64,000 nt of DNA from Panicum virgatum (lineage: Eukaryota; Streptophyta; Magnoliopsida; Poales; Poaceae), in the NCBI RefSeq assembly GCF_016808335.1, contig NC_053148.1, positions 48,996,930-49,060,929 on the forward strand, given 5' to 3'. This document shows, in pieces, positions 1 to 12,181 of the stretch. The number at the start of each line of letters is the position of its first letter. The first letter of the stretch is position 1. The notes under the pieces are model-generated. The model saw only the letters and a program-made list of their open reading frames with translations, did not search any database and was not told where the DNA came from. Both the position numbers and the translations under genes were made by a program.

Positions 1-260
1 ATTAGTTCTTTCCATATATCACTTGCTAAGTCCATGCCATTAACTCTAGCAAAGACTTCCTCACTAATGGCTTCGAAAATTGCATTTCTAGCCTTAGCAT
101 TCCATTTTAATTGTTCGGTGGTGGGAGTTCCGGTGAACCCGGTCTTAGTCGCCAACCATACTTCGGGGGCAATCGCATCAAGGTATGCGGCCATGCGAAC
201 TTTCCAATAGGCAAAGTTCTTGCCCTCGAAGTGAGGCGGCGAACCACCCATCTTGGCCAT
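1..260 (-). CDS. Copia retrotransposon gag, N-terminal fragment (runs off window)
   Basis: The minus strand reads open from an ATG at 260 to the window edge (86 codons). It begins M-A-K-M-G-G and continues with F-E-G-K-N-F-A-Y-W-K, the N-terminal pattern of Ty1/copia Gag proteins (UBN2/DUF4219-like) of the SIRE/Maximus type. The start lies about 43 bp inside the primer-binding site at 303-314, where a retrotransposon gag is expected. Gag forms the intracellular particle that carries the element RNA. The rest of gag-pol lies left of the window, so intactness cannot be judged. The SIRE lineage assignment rests on gag appearance and LTR length and is an inference. Confidence 0.75.
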   Translation of the reverse strand, partial: MAKMGGSPPHFEGKNFAYWKVRMAAYLDAIAPEVWLATKTGFTGTPTTEQLKWNAKARNAIFEAISEEVFARVNGMDLASDIWKEL

Positions 261-302
261 GGCTCTAGGCGGTGAAGCCTAATGATCCAAATGAGCAACG
301 AG

Positions 303-314
303 GCTCTGATACCA
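303..314 (-). other. Primer-binding site of the Copia element
   Basis: The minus strand reads TGGTATCAGAGC, the usual plant retrotransposon site complementary to initiator tRNA-Met. It lies 2 bp from the LTR end at 317 and upstream of the gag start at 260. This fixes the element's orientation as minus. Confidence 0.85.
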
Positions 315-316
315 AT

Positions 317-2002
317 TGTAAGGATCGATGGACCAAGAGGGGGGGGTGAATTGGGCCTTTTTCAATTTCTAAAGCAAAGTAAGGCAACCTTAACCTATGC
401 AAAGCTAGTAGGGCACCAATTCACCAACCGGATAACTAAGCTACCTACACAAGCTAAGAGAGATAAAAACAAAGTAAAGCCTAGCAAGGTAGAGCTAAGT
501 TATGATCTCTAAGTCAAGCACATGAGTAAATTGCATGAAGGAAAATGCTTGAATAAAAGGAATGGACAAGAGACAACCGGATTTTTTCCCGTGGTATCGA
601 TGTGTTGGCACACACCCCTAATCCACGTTGTGACACTCTCAAAGAGTCTTGTCACCTCCCAAGTCACCGAGACGAGGGCGCTCACTAAGAGTCTCCGTTC
701 ACCATCCCGGCGTGGTGGAGATCAAGCCACGTACAATCTTCTTCTCCGGGCTCCCACAATCCTTGGCAAGCTCCGCGAGAAACACCTCGATCACCAAGAT
801 CGCCTAGGTGATGCCAATCACCAAGAGTAACAAGCTAAGGCCTTCACTTGAGCAAGAACCGATCACCAAGAACGGATGCACACTAGCTTCTCTCTACTCA
901 AGTCCTTAATCTTGCTTCTTGATTGATTGAATGCACAAGTATGTGAATGATGAAGCTCAAGGTGGCTCTTGACTATGGTATGAGTGTTTGGATGTTGCCT
1001 GGTGTCAAGAGTGGGCGAAATGACCCATTGGAGGGGTATATATAGGCAGCTCACACAAATAGAGCCGTTGGAGAAAAGCTGCCAGAAAACTGCGTAGCGC
1101 CGGTTAATCCGACGTACCCCCCATTGTCATCGTCGGTTTAACCGGTGAATGTAAACTGCCTCTTCTGAAAACTAGCCGTTACAACTGGGGCAGATTAACC
1201 GACGTAGCATCGGTTTAACCGGTGAGTGTAGTTGTCCACTGAACCACTGAAAAACCAAGTCTCTGGACAACTGCACCGACGTTAACTCAAACCTATCGTC
1301 GGTTTAACCGGTGAGTACAACTTTTAAATTCCTCTGAAAAACCATCTCACTGGTCAATTGCACCGACGTCTTGATTCAAACAGCGTCGGTTAATCCGGTG
1401 AATAGAACTTGAATTTCCCTGGAAAAACCAACTCTGGACCAATGCACCGACGTTAAATTCAAACACGTCGGTTTAACCGGTGTATTGAATTTGTCCAGAC
1501 TCTGCTGACTTCGTTTAACCGACGTATAGAAAATTGAGAGCGTCGGTTAAACCGGTGTATAGACTTTTTCTGATTTTGTCTTTTCTGATTTGAGTCTTGA
1601 ATGAAATCCAAATATTCTTGAGATATAGTTTGAGAACCACTTATTTGAACTTCTAGAAACCTGAGTGACCATAGTGTGCATCCATTTTCAAATGACCATG
1701 TCCATGCTCAAGTTACTAAGCCTTAACCCCTCTTAATAGTGCGATCACTACAAAACTATAAAACCTATACTAACCTAAGTGTCCTTCTCAACCTTGTGAC
1801 ACTTAGGACTAGAAAGATCCTTAGCCTTGACATATATAAGTTGAAAACCGAGATCGCCTTTTAGGATAACCGAAATTGAGGGGCCTCTTTTGACATATGA
1901 CCAAATGAGCGATAATGATCTATTAAGCTGCACAAACTCATTAGTCACAATAATGGTTGTCATTAATCACCGAAACATACCTTGAGGGCCTAGATGCTTA
2001 CA
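317..2002 (-). mobile_element. 5' LTR of the minus-strand Copia element
   Basis: On the plus strand the segment begins TGTAAG (317) and ends CTTACA (2002), a six-base terminal inverted repeat with the TG...CA ends of LTRs. It abuts the primer site at its left end, so it is the 5' LTR (about 1686 bp). Such length fits SIRE/Maximus-like Copia. It contains a G-run near 340 and internal modules at 1097-1560. The partner LTR lies outside the window, so target duplication and insertion age cannot be read. Confidence 0.8.
1097..1560. repeat. Degenerate tandem modules inside the Copia LTR
   Basis: Six or so modules of about 70-90 bp each pair an 'accgacgt'-type word with a nearby 'cgtcggtttaaccggtg'-type word, for example near 1272, 1363, 1445 and 1514. 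The two words are partly inverted copies, so each module could fold. Spacers diverge more than the paired words. The function is unknown. Confidence 0.65.
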
Positions 2003-4214
2003 ATGGGGTCGTCAACTCTTGCGGCCCAGACGTCCCTTGCTGCCAGAACGTTGAGGACAAACTCCTCTGCCATATCGACCGGAAGCGGCTCGACAACCTT
2101 AGCACGGGTTCTGGCAGGGGATAGGGTGGCATTGGGTGTAGCACCCACTTCAGGCACAGCAGGAGCACGCCGCGAGGTCATGTTCAGTGGCCCGTGAAGC
2201 GGTCTTGTCGTCGACTTGGTGGTCGCAGCCAAGGAAGGAAAGTCCTTTTGCTTGTCAAACCCGGCCATCAGGTGGGCAGCATACCACTTCGGGATCGTGG
2301 ACTCTGACCGTTGGGAGACGGTCCCACCAGTGGTCATAATGCAGCGCGACCAGTCCGTGGAGTGGCCCGCCGAACCTCCGCCGCCGGCGCGGCCGCCGCC
2401 GCCGCGGTGGCCATTGGCGCGTCGGCCATCACGACGAGGGAAGGCGTTGACACGAGGACTGCGAGCCGAACCCTGTTGAAAGCCAGAGGAGCGGTTCGGG
2501 TTGCCATCCAGACCACTGTCGCCGTCATCGGAGTGGGAGGGCTCACCGGACGAGGAGGAGGTTCGCGAGCCGAAGTCGAAGATGGCGCGGAGGTGGAAGT
2601 CCACTGGGTATTGTAGAACCCGCTTCTGCCGCAGGTATGGTGTGACATTGGCGAGGAGACGTTGGTTGAACGGGTCAGAGTGGATCACCTGGATCTCCGG
2701 CTCTGCGATGAGAAGGGTTTTGGCCGCTGGGATAGACGTCGGGTCCTTCGTCCAGGCCGACACCTTGAAAGTGGACATGTCCGATTGCTGGCAGTCGCCT
2801 CGTCCTGGTGTTCGATCCAGCACTGAGGGGCGAGCAACTTGCTTGCGGTGTCGAGATCCCAGGCATGAGCCGGAATGCCATCAACCTCGATCTCAACCTT
2901 GTAGAACAACATATCTTGCTCAGCGTTCACCAACCTCGTCCATGGCCTCAGGGAGAGGGACGTGGAGGCGAGGGGAATGGGGCTGGCAGCAAGGATACGG
3001 TCCCGCACAAGCTGTGTAGAGCAGAGAACTAGGAAGCTGCCATGATGGTAGAACTTGACGGAGAGATCCCCCTCGGCGACGCCAGTGTAGCCCACAATGA
3101 AACGCAGGACGTCGAGGTAACCAACAGCCTCGGTGATGTTACTGACCTGCCCAATGAGAGCGAGTCGCAGGCGAGCTTCTTCGGCCGCGATCTCCTCGCT
3201 GCGGTCAATGTAGCAGCACTCCGGTTCCGGCTGTGGGGAGTCACAAGCTGGACCCGTCGAGGCTGCACGAGCGGCGACGGCGGTCGCTGAAGGCGGCGGG
3301 GAAGGAGTACTACCCAGGGCGTCGGAGGCGATTGGTGTGGGCGGACCGTTGTTCAACACGCGGACAAAGCGTCGCCGTGGAGTTCGCCGAGAGCCGGTGG
3401 CCGCCTCCTGGGAGTGCTGACGCCGTGGCATGTGGCAATCACGGGCAAGGTGGCGGAAACCATGGCAACGCAGGCAGCGCCTAGGCAGCCGGCAGGTGGC
3501 GACCCGATGGTTGTAAGACAGGCAGTTCAGGCATCTGTCCACCAACTCGGGAAGGAGACGGGAAGCAGGTACACTGGTTCCACGAGCATCACGACGAAGC
3601 CGCAGGCGTGCGGAGCGGGGGAGCACCTCTTGGAACCCATCCGCATCAACCCGGGGCCGGCGACGGCCGCCGTCGGTCGATGCAGGGGGGTGATGAACAA
3701 CCGGCTGGTCAGCAGCGCGAAGAGGAGGTGCTCTGCGACGGCGCACACGACGAGACGGGCGCCGGCGCTTGTGTCGTTCCGATGCCGGACCTGGGGGCGG
3801 TGCAGTCACTGCCGGCTGCGAAACCACAGGCGCGGGGATAGAAGAGCTGCGGCAGACAGCATCCCGATAGCTTGTAGGGCGCGGGGGAGGAGATGGAGTG
3901 AAGTCGTAATCTACCATCTCCTCGTCGCTCTCCTCGGCCCAACGCACCGCCTTGGGGCGGCCGGAGGAGGATTCCCCTAGGTAGAAGGGGCGAGCGACTG
4001 CGGAGAGTGGAGAGGACGCCGGCGGCGGGCAACGGGCTTCGCCAGATGAGGCCGGAGCAGCGCTCGTGGAGCTGGGGGAGGGGGTGACCATCGCTGACGG
4101 TAGGCACGGGAGAGCAGGGGTCCGGCGGGAGGGTGGCCGTCGGTGCCGGAGTGGCCGCCGGCGGTGCTGTGGCCGCCCAGAACCAAGAACTATCATCACT
4201 TCATCACCATTCAC
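2003..4214 (-). pseudogene. DUF4283/zinc-knuckle ORF (transposon-associated), frameshifted and cut by Copia LTR
   Basis: On the minus strand a frame from 4214 encodes a proline/arginine-rich N-terminus. Two CX2CX4HX4C zinc knuckles follow (cysteines in C-L-N-C and C-L-R-C), then a domain resembling DUF4283. Near 2770-2820 the reading moves to another frame, whose product continues the family with Y-L-R-Q-K-R-V-L and a G/R-rich tail. The first frame would end at 2685, so a one-base indel is likely. The second frame runs into the Copia LTR at 2002 and uses a stop inside it (1990). Such ORFs in grasses are mostly linked to LINE-type elements and bind nucleic acid. Either ATG 4214 or a later one near 4090 could be the original start. 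Confidence 0.65.
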
Positions 4215-4487
4215 ATACTTCGGACTTTTTCAATGGGGTTTTGTTTCGTACACCCAAGATCCCTTCTTTTTACACTTTTTTTTCTATAAACTAAATACAG
4301 TATGCGAGCTCACAAGAACGAATCCAACAACAAAAAAAGGAACACGTGTTCCCAGGAGAGGCACGTGCATCTCTCGTTGCCCAAGTGCCCAACCCGACAA
4401 CATCACAGTTTGCAGCAGCTCGCCGGCAACGTGCACCGATAAAAATGTCTTTTTTTTAGCCTCCCCATCCATCGGCGGGCAAGTTTA
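4215..4487. other. Flank of the DUF4283 ORF, no gene seen
   Basis: Mixed sequence with a T-rich stretch near 4265-4290. No domain or splice signal is recognised. Confidence 0.4.
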
Positions 4488-4722
4488 GAGGGGGTTTAAT
4501 TTTCAAAAAAAAATTATACAATACTCGTCACATCAAATTTTCAAACACACGAAACATTAAATGCAGTTGAAAAAATAATTAATTACACAGTTTAATTAAT
4601 TAAGACGAAATAAATCTTTTAAGTCTAATTAATTCATAACTAGACACTAATTATCAAATAACAATATAGGTACTACAATACTCAAACTCAAATTTTTTCA
4701 GCAACTAAACACCAACACCCCC
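4488..4722. mobile_element. Tourist-like MITE (PIF/Harbinger type)
   Basis: An AT-rich 235-bp element is flanked by TTA on both sides (4485-4487 and 4723-4725), the target preference of PIF/Harbinger elements. Its interior shares long blocks with the element at 17626-17854, including 'taattaattcataa' and 'gacactaattatcaaata'. The ends are inverted but imperfect ('gtttaattt' against 'caactaaac'). Confidence 0.65.
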
Positions 4723-4725
4723 TTA

Positions 4726-5100
4726 TTTTCCGTGTGACGGTGCGTCGGTGCCTGGTATTCTGACAAGCTCACGCGTGGTCGCCAGCCAGGCGCGATCCGC
4801 GGACGTGTCCAATGCAAAGAGCACCAGGGAAGAAATGACTCCGGCCCAACTGGAAGCAACGAACGATAGGCCCTCAAGTCACCATGACGTCCGGCCCAAT
4901 CTAATGTCCGTACACAGAGGCCTGGTAAGTTCACGACGAGCCCAGATCCTGAGCCCACGGGCCGGGTCTCGAGATTCGGCCCGGCTTGCCGTGTTCTGGT
5001 GGCTCACGCGTCCTCCAACCGCACCGATATCTTCCTCTCGCTGGGGTAAGGGAGGAGCGGCGATCCGTCGGCGGCGGCGAGCGGAGGGCGGTGGAGCATC
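4726..5100 (+). promoter_or_regulatory. Upstream region of the F-box gene
   Basis: About 375 bp between the MITE and the F-box ATG become GC-rich towards the gene. No clear TATA box is seen; the 5' leader probably begins within the last 100-150 bp. Confidence 0.35.
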
Positions 5101-7779
5101 ATGGCCGAGGTGCAGGGCGACGAGTCGGGCCTCGAGGGCGATCCTTTCCCCGAGGAAGGGCCTGTGGATCCGGAAGAGGGAGGTGAAGGAGAGATCGGTG
5201 GCGGAGGCGACGATGAGGAGGAGGAGGACGTCGACGGCCTCGCCAGCTTCCTCGAATCGGAGATACTGTCCGGATCCAGCGCCGAGGATACTATCGATGT
5301 GAGTGCTCTCTGTCTCTCCCCTCCCTTGATTTTTCGCGCAAAAATCGAATCTTTTCATGGTTGGGAATTGGGTTTGCTAAGAGCGAATTCATTGCCTCAG
5401 AAGCAGGAGGAGGAGGAAGGTGATGCTGCGAAGAACAAGCGGAAGCAGGACTCGGGATCTGACGGAGATGGTGGCAACGGCAGTGGCAGCGAGGAGGGGG
5501 AGCAGAACAAGAGGATGAGGAGGGAGGAGAGGAGAAGGCAGGCGAAAGGGAAAGCCGTGGCGCCTCAGATCGACACGGGCATGTTCAGCAGTATACCGCC
5601 GGAGCTGTTCCTGCAGATCTTCAAATTCCTCTCCTCCGAGGACCTCATCTCCTGCGCGCTGGTTTGCCGTTTCATGAATGCTGCCGCGTCCGACGAGACC
5701 CTCTGGCGCCGCCTGTAAGTTGGCTGAAAAGTCTGCGTTCTCGATCTGATTCCAAAATCGATGCAATTTAATTTAAGACCTACATATCTTGTGCCTTTCT
5801 GATTTTTTTCCAGGTATTGCATGAGGTGGGGACTGGCCTCCAATGCCAAATTCAGGGAGTGCGCATGGAAGAACCTCTACATACAGGTAAATCCATCTTT
5901 TCATCATTGCTACTTATAATTCAAGGTAATCAGGGACATTAAAGGTGGCATTTTTAGTTAGTTTTAGCAGGCACAGGTGATTTGGATACGAGGTGCATCA
6001 GTGCATGCTGTTAATGTGAACCCATGGTTTGGGCACTAGGTGGCCTGCTGTTCAAGCACAGATTTTTTTACCCTCTTTTCTAGCCAATACCTGCAGAACA
6101 AAAATACTATTTTCCATATTGCTGCATAACATTTTGTTTGATGCTTCAGTTGTAGCGATTCACTCTTGCTAATTTTTTTTTCGTTCTTAATCCCCAGCGA
6201 GATAGAGAGGATATGGTTGAATTTGTGAGGAATACCCCTACAGAGTTCAGGGAGTACTATATTCAGATGCAGGCATCAAAAAGGAGTCAAGCTCCCCTTC
6301 CTTCAGAAGTAAGTATTAAATCCAGGCTTCTGTTTAATCTGTCACACATATCTATCTTGTAGTTTCTCCTCAATCAACAAAACTGTCTTATGTTGAGAAG
6401 CATAATCGCCACACATCTGAATTTTCCAGGTCAACGATGACAAGGTTATCCTTGATAAAACCATAGCTGATCAGGTGTCTACCTGGAAAAGCAGCAGAGG
6501 GCTTACTGATGAATCAGTCAAGGGGCACTCTTGTTCTGGAAACACATGCTCTTACACCCAGATTGGTGATGCTTACATTTGTGAGAAGACAGGTCGTGTC
6601 CACGGTAATATTTATTTCCTCACTATCTTTATCTATTCACATATAATTGACACATTGCTGAAGTGTTTAGTTTCTGCTTTTTTCAGTTTGTGATGATGCT
6701 TGTCGTGAATTTGTCTTGGACCAATCTAGTGGGCTGCTTCTTTGTACGATATCTGGGCACTGCTTTGAGAGGTGGCTGTGTCCTGATGATGAATGGGACG
6801 CTGATGATACTGTAAGTCCTGTACAAAATGTGTTGCTTTTCTTTTATCCATTGATGACATGGTTTCAAGTTGAGTTTGTGCCAGTGAAATATCATCCGTA
6901 TGGGGTTCGTTGTTGTCATAGTAGTTCAACAAACTTATTAGCAAATGCTACTGAATTTCTTTTTGGTTTTGTCCCCATTAGCTTATTTGGAATTTTCAGG
7001 ATCAGCAACAAGGTGGTGTTGTTGATGAACCAGAGCCGTTCATGGGATCTGGACGATTCGGTAAGCTGAGTTTTCTTATTTGAAATTTATAAGGATTTGT
7101 ATTGTTTTTAAATCCCAGCCTTGTAAGACTAATTAGAAATTATGAATAATCAGGGTGTTTTGTTTTAAGGAATGAGTTGATCTGTCACCGTCTTACTCAC
7201 GTTCTTGTTTGTTTTGAGCAATGGAATGGGTTGATCCATCAGCACCTCATTCTTCCTGTGCTCATGATTAGTATAGGATGGATCAACTCATGGTTAACCC
7301 ACCCTGTCTAGGATTAGCTCACCCATCAAACCGATCACACCGAAGCAGTCCTTTACTCCTTTGGCACCTTATGTAGTATATAGTGTCAATTCAATATTCA
7401 TATTAAGATGCTGACAAGTTAAGAGTCTGAAATTCTTATTTCTGAAATGTCGCATTGTGAAAGTGAGGATTGGGATGAGGTGGGTTACTGGGTCCTGGTC
7501 CTGTCTTCCTTAATTGTGCTTATGCAAGCAACTGCATTGCACTATGTGACCTTCTACATACTTATAATCATAATTTTCGTTTTCTGAGCATGGATTTCTT
7601 GTAATGAAATATGATAAAAGGCTATCAATATTGAATTTGTTTGCAGTACAGTCACCTTTTTAATTACACTGATTACTAACCATGATCATGCTTTGATATA
7701 ATGAACAGCCCGGGCAATTATGTTGGGTTACAACTGCACTGATGAGAAGGAACTTGAGCAGGCCTTGCGTTTCTGTTGA
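5101..7779 (+). CDS. SKIP31: F-box protein, SKIP31-like
   Basis: Eight exons with GT-AG introns give 375 aa: 5101-5298, 5401-5714, 5814-5886, 6198-6308, 6430-6604, 6687-6811, 7000-7060 and 7709-7779. The N-terminus is acidic and contains [11 protein letters not shown], which I recall from Arabidopsis SKIP31. A basic Lys/Arg stretch precedes the F-box (about residues 127-172, starting I-P-P-E-L-F). The C-terminal third has clustered cysteines and histidines (about 267-320), suggesting a metal-binding or tightly folded region. F-box proteins are the substrate adaptors of SCF ubiquitin ligases; the substrate here is unknown. All junctions keep frame and there is no internal stop, so the gene looks functional. 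The first two introns can be read through, but the coding model uses the consensus splice sites. Confidence 0.88.
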
Positions 7780-9480
7780 TATGCCTTGCATTACTGATTT
7801 ACTGTCAGAATGCCCTTCAACTCTTGGAACATGAGATCAAGCTTGTACTTGTGATGAGGAAATAAGCAGAATGTAACTCTGTGTGTTATCATATTTACCT
7901 TCCAGAATGTATAAAGGATGGAACTCCTGCGCAAGTGCTAATACTTGTTGAGTTAGATTGCTCATCTGTTTTGATCAGTTGAGGGAGCTGTAATGTTGTT
8001 GTATAGTTTCCTAAGCTATCGAGATGTATGCATGTAATAAAATTATAATTGCAATGATGAGCCTTTTGTTTGTATGATGTTGGTATATCGGCAGATGCTT
8101 GAGAGGTATTGGGACCTCATGAGTTCAACTTCTGACTGGTCATGTGGGTGTGACTTGACTTGCTCAAAAATAGTTGAAAACTGGGCAATTCTAGAATTTT
8201 ACATAGAGAAGTTATTTGGACGTGATCAATTCAAAGCATTTCTTTTAGAGACAGCAATGAGTTTATGAACAAATATCTTGGAATAGCGTATCAAAAGATA
8301 ACCAGGTGTTTTTAGTGCTGGATATTTCTAAAATTCAAATTAGCGATACTAAATGAGTGGAATAATTTTATGATAAAAATATCATCGGGAAAACTGCTAC
8401 AATTAGGCACCGGAATGATTGAACTGGGAGAGGCGAAGGATATGACAACCTATGACTAAATGGGAAAAATATAGTATAACGTAATGGTTTCTCACAAAAT
8501 TATCTGTAAACTAAATTGTCTTTGTAAATGTTAAGGGCAACTGCAGCTTAAACTATATATTCACAAAAGTATTGTATATTTGTCTATGTGCATTAAGGGT
8601 TGTACAATTTTGAGTCAATATAATCATATCATGGGGTACTAGGTGTCAACATTTTTTAGGCTTGTAGTCTTTGTTCTCGAACATGCAGGAGAGTTGCGCG
8701 TCATTTCATTAATAGATAGAAAGCTTGTAGTCTTCATAGTATGCTGCAAAAGCAGTGATATACCTAACAGTATGTTTGACATCTGACCCTACACACCATC
8801 ATACACTACGATTGCACTTGAAGTTGCCAATAGCTAGTTCTATCATCCTCATCCAAGTGTTCATAAATGTGAGGCAATATTAGAGTGTGGTATCTATATA
8901 TTGTTTTTGCCGGGACTTGAGCATTTATTGTTTAGTAGTATATGTCGTAACTAGCGGGAGTTATATCATAAAACATTAAAACCACTAAAGCAAATTTGTC
9001 TATTTTTGTCGGTATTTGTATATTTATAGTGGTATACTGCGAATAACGACATCTAGAGATTCTATAAAGTAGGTTATGTAATGCATATAAGATGACACAA
9101 CCCGACATCCTATTTTATATTGATGACGCCGTCATAAGATCTTATAGGCAGGTGGAATGTTCCGTTACAAATGCCGCTATCTTATTTAATAATGATGACG
9201 GTATCATAAAACCTAAAAGTGAAAAAATAATTTATACTTCTTTCCTTGCTCCCTAATGTTAACACATGAAATTTAGGATATATTATAGAGGCCATAGAGG
9301 CCTCCCCCCCCCCCCCCCCAAAAAAAAACACCCCAGGCACAAAAAAAATGAAGAGAAGAGCAGAGAGCTCTGCAATCCATTCAATATCAGGTGCAGTCCG
9401 CTGTACACACAAGTCTAGGTACCCACGCTATCATCTATCACTCCATCAGGTACCTCCGTACCTTTGCTTTTTTTTTCTTC
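7780..9480. other. 3' UTR of the F-box gene, then AT-rich intergenic DNA
   Basis: A polyadenylation signal AATAAA lies at 8036-8041, about 260 bp after the stop. Beyond it no coding region is recognised. A C-run followed by an A-run occupies about 9303-9328 and looks like a low-complexity tract. Confidence 0.5.
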
Positions 9481-11160
9481 ACATTCTTTTTTTTTAACAT
9501 AATAGCAGGAGCTCTGCCATTCAATTAAAAGGAAAGAAATTATGTACAAAAAAGATTAATCCAACAAGATGCCGGGAGGCGTCCGAAGGCCTAACCAACC
9601 CACGCAACACGGTTGAGTACAAACACGACACACCGCAATGGGTCATCGTTGCCGAGCATAGAGCAAGCTATGCAGCTCCGACTTCCCATGGCAAGCCACC
9701 CACGAGCCACCCACCGACAGGTCCGAAGCAAGCGGCCGCAATCGGTTATCGTTGCCAAGCTCGACATCGCGAAGAGCAGCTTCGACTTCCGATCATAAAT
9801 CCTCGCCTCGCCCCAGCGAATGCAGACCCCTAGCTCCAGAGAGGATCGCCGCGTGTCATCGTTGCCGAGCCACGCTCCTCACGCAGCAGCTCCGACTTCA
9901 CGTTGCAAGACCCACACCGGAGCACCGGGAAGCAAAACATCCGACCAGGGAGGCATCGAAGCCACGGCACAATCCAAATGCGATGCCTTCAGGAAGGGAG
10001 CGACGTCAATGGCGCCACCATTGCACGTCCCAAATGGACTGGGATTTCTCCCTTGGATGTCAACGTCAGGGGAAACACGACGCCCCCAACAGGGAAAGCA
10101 GCGCCCAACGGCGTCGCCGTCACCCAAGCTTTCGCCCAAGGACCCACAAGCGTAGATGCCGGACCAAGATGCCGACCCCTCACCATCCAACACCTTCAAC
10201 GCCGTGCCCCGATGCCCCACGGAAGCCCCATCAGACGGGCGTCGACTCGCCGGCTTCACACGGCAGCCGCAAAGCTGCGTCGATCGCCACCCCTCCGACA
10301 AGGCAGCACGCGGAGCCGGGCCAGACTCCACCTGACGTGTAACACCACCGCAGGCCGCCGGCACAAGCCGCCGCCGTCTCCGACGAGACGACCTGCAGCC
10401 GAGGCACCGCTGCTGGGGGGCCGGATCCGGTCCCCAGGACGCCGGATCCGCCGCCCCGGGCCGCCGCCGCCGTCTCCAAGCCCGGCACCACGAGCTCGCC
10501 CACCACCGCAGCGCCCGAGCACACCTGGTGGGGGCTCGACGTGCACCCGCCAGATCCGCCCCCGCACACGTCGGATCCGGCCACCGAGGACGCGAGACGC
10601 GCGCCGACACCGGGATGAGCGCGCCGCCGCCGCCACGGCCTCCGGTGGCCCGGATCTGCGCGCCGGGCGCCTCCGGTGGCCCGGATCTGCGCGTAGGGCG
10701 CCGGGAGGAGTGGGGGCCCGACGCGCAGCTGCAGTCCGCCCCCGTCGACGCCAGATCCGGCCGCCGAGGCCGCAAAACGCGCGCCGACGCCGGGGACGAA
10801 CGCACCGCCGTCGGGTGAAGGTGGCCGCCGCGCGCAGCCCCCGCCCGGAGCACGCGGCCACGACGACGAGAGGAGACCCGTCGCCATCCTAGGGAGCCGC
10901 GCGGGCTTCCGACGAGTCCCTCCGGCGACGGCGAGGAAGTTGGGCGAGGGGAGGTGGCTAGGGGTGACGAATGAAGGTCGCCGCCCGAGTCGCCCACGCG
11001 GGGGGCGACGCGGGGGCCTGACGCCCAAAATATTCTGACTATCGGTCTGCAATTTGGTTTGAAGTTGGTAAATTGGCCCGTCTATATTTTGCTTCACGCT
11101 CCGCCACTGCGTGTAACCGTGTGAGAGGCACCCTTCCACGGGAGTTGGTATCATGCGTTC
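9481..11160 (-). mobile_element. LINE-like retroposon: 3' tail with GC-rich body
   Basis: On the minus strand the left end reads as a typical plant LINE 3' end: 'aattgaatggcagagctcctgc' in pattern, then a short A-tract (plus-strand T-run at about 9488-9496). The 1.6-kb body is GC-rich and open for long stretches on both strands (for example minus 10997-9879), but the translations are Ser/Pro/Arg/Gly-biased with no reverse transcriptase, endonuclease or zinc knuckle. It may be a non-autonomous element or an ORF1/5'-region remnant. I could not identify a target duplication, so the right boundary is uncertain. Confidence 0.45.
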
Positions 11161-11473
11161 CGTTGCTGTAGCTCACTATGTCATTTGAATTATAAATTTA
11201 AGATATTCTCTACCTTTGTATATGATGTAGTCGATCTTGTTCTTTCACGAATTTTGGACATGCTTTTTCATGGCCATTGGACTGACGAAGCTAGTCCAGC
11301 CAGCCTGTTGTTTCACAAGTTCTGAACGTTTGCAATTGTTTATTTTGTGATGTGTAGTACGGGAGTAGGGCAATCGGTCCCAATCGTGTCTCAGGTGCCG
11401 CTGGTGCTATCTAGTTAGTATCTAGATTATTAGTTAGTATCTAGATGCTACCTGACATTATCAGCTTCGTGTA

Positions 11474-11573
11474 CTCCCTCCATTCCATCTTAAATTATTA
11501 GTTGTTTTGATCTTTCTAAATTTATATAAATGTAGAAAAATTAAAAGAACTAATAATTAAGAAATTAAGGAAG
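11474..11573. mobile_element. Stowaway-like MITE, short
   Basis: The element starts CTCCCTCC and is flanked by TA at 11472-11473 and 11574-11575. Its right end ('ttaaggaag') is a degraded inverted copy. The interior has the familiar 'aaattattagttgtttt' and 'aactaataatt' inverted pair. Confidence 0.65.
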
Positions 11574-11575
11574 TA

Positions 11576-12181
11576 GATCAGCTCTGGACTTCCGTACACA
11601 GAAAGTTCAGAACAACAGGGATCAACCAATAATAATAATCATCTCAGATCAACTGAGCAGGAAATGTATAGCTAGGAAACTCTTCCTGAAAACTAGGGCT
11701 CTCCTCCATAACTCCAATGGCAAACTGCGTAGTGATCACCTGTCTGGCTTGAAAAACTACTCATCTCCAAGACCTATGGTTCTTAGGTCTCTTATTCAGG
11801 AGCAGATCAGAAGGTAACAAACTTGTCACAGATCAGGTAAAGCACCAAAGCAAATTAAAGTGCTCTCTCCCACAAAAACACATCAACTTATTAGAACAAA
11901 CTGAAAGAGAAGTACCACAAGCAGAAATCAATCTTCAGAATGCATATTTATTAGGGGAAATTAAACACTTCCATTCTCCACTGGAAAGAAAATTTGGCAG
12001 ATCTTACAGACATTCAGACTCGACGAAACGAATAAGAAATACGCTCACAGTCTCACCATGAAATCCGCTCAAATTAAATTTCTTTCTAGCAGAGGACAGA
12101 ATCACTACTCGCTAAGATGAAAGACACGCTTTTTTTACCCGGACAATGCAAGAATATAACACACCGGACCGCCGCTCGAAT
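11576..12181. other. Downstream region of the IDA-like gene, no gene seen
   Basis: AT-rich sequence with no recognised coding region. The part nearest 12181 is probably the 3' UTR of the minus-strand peptide gene. Confidence 0.4.

Noticed and set aside
9879..10997. 372-codon minus-strand frame in the LINE-like region
   Set aside because: No domain, strong composition bias and equally long frames on the other strand; treated as GC-driven.
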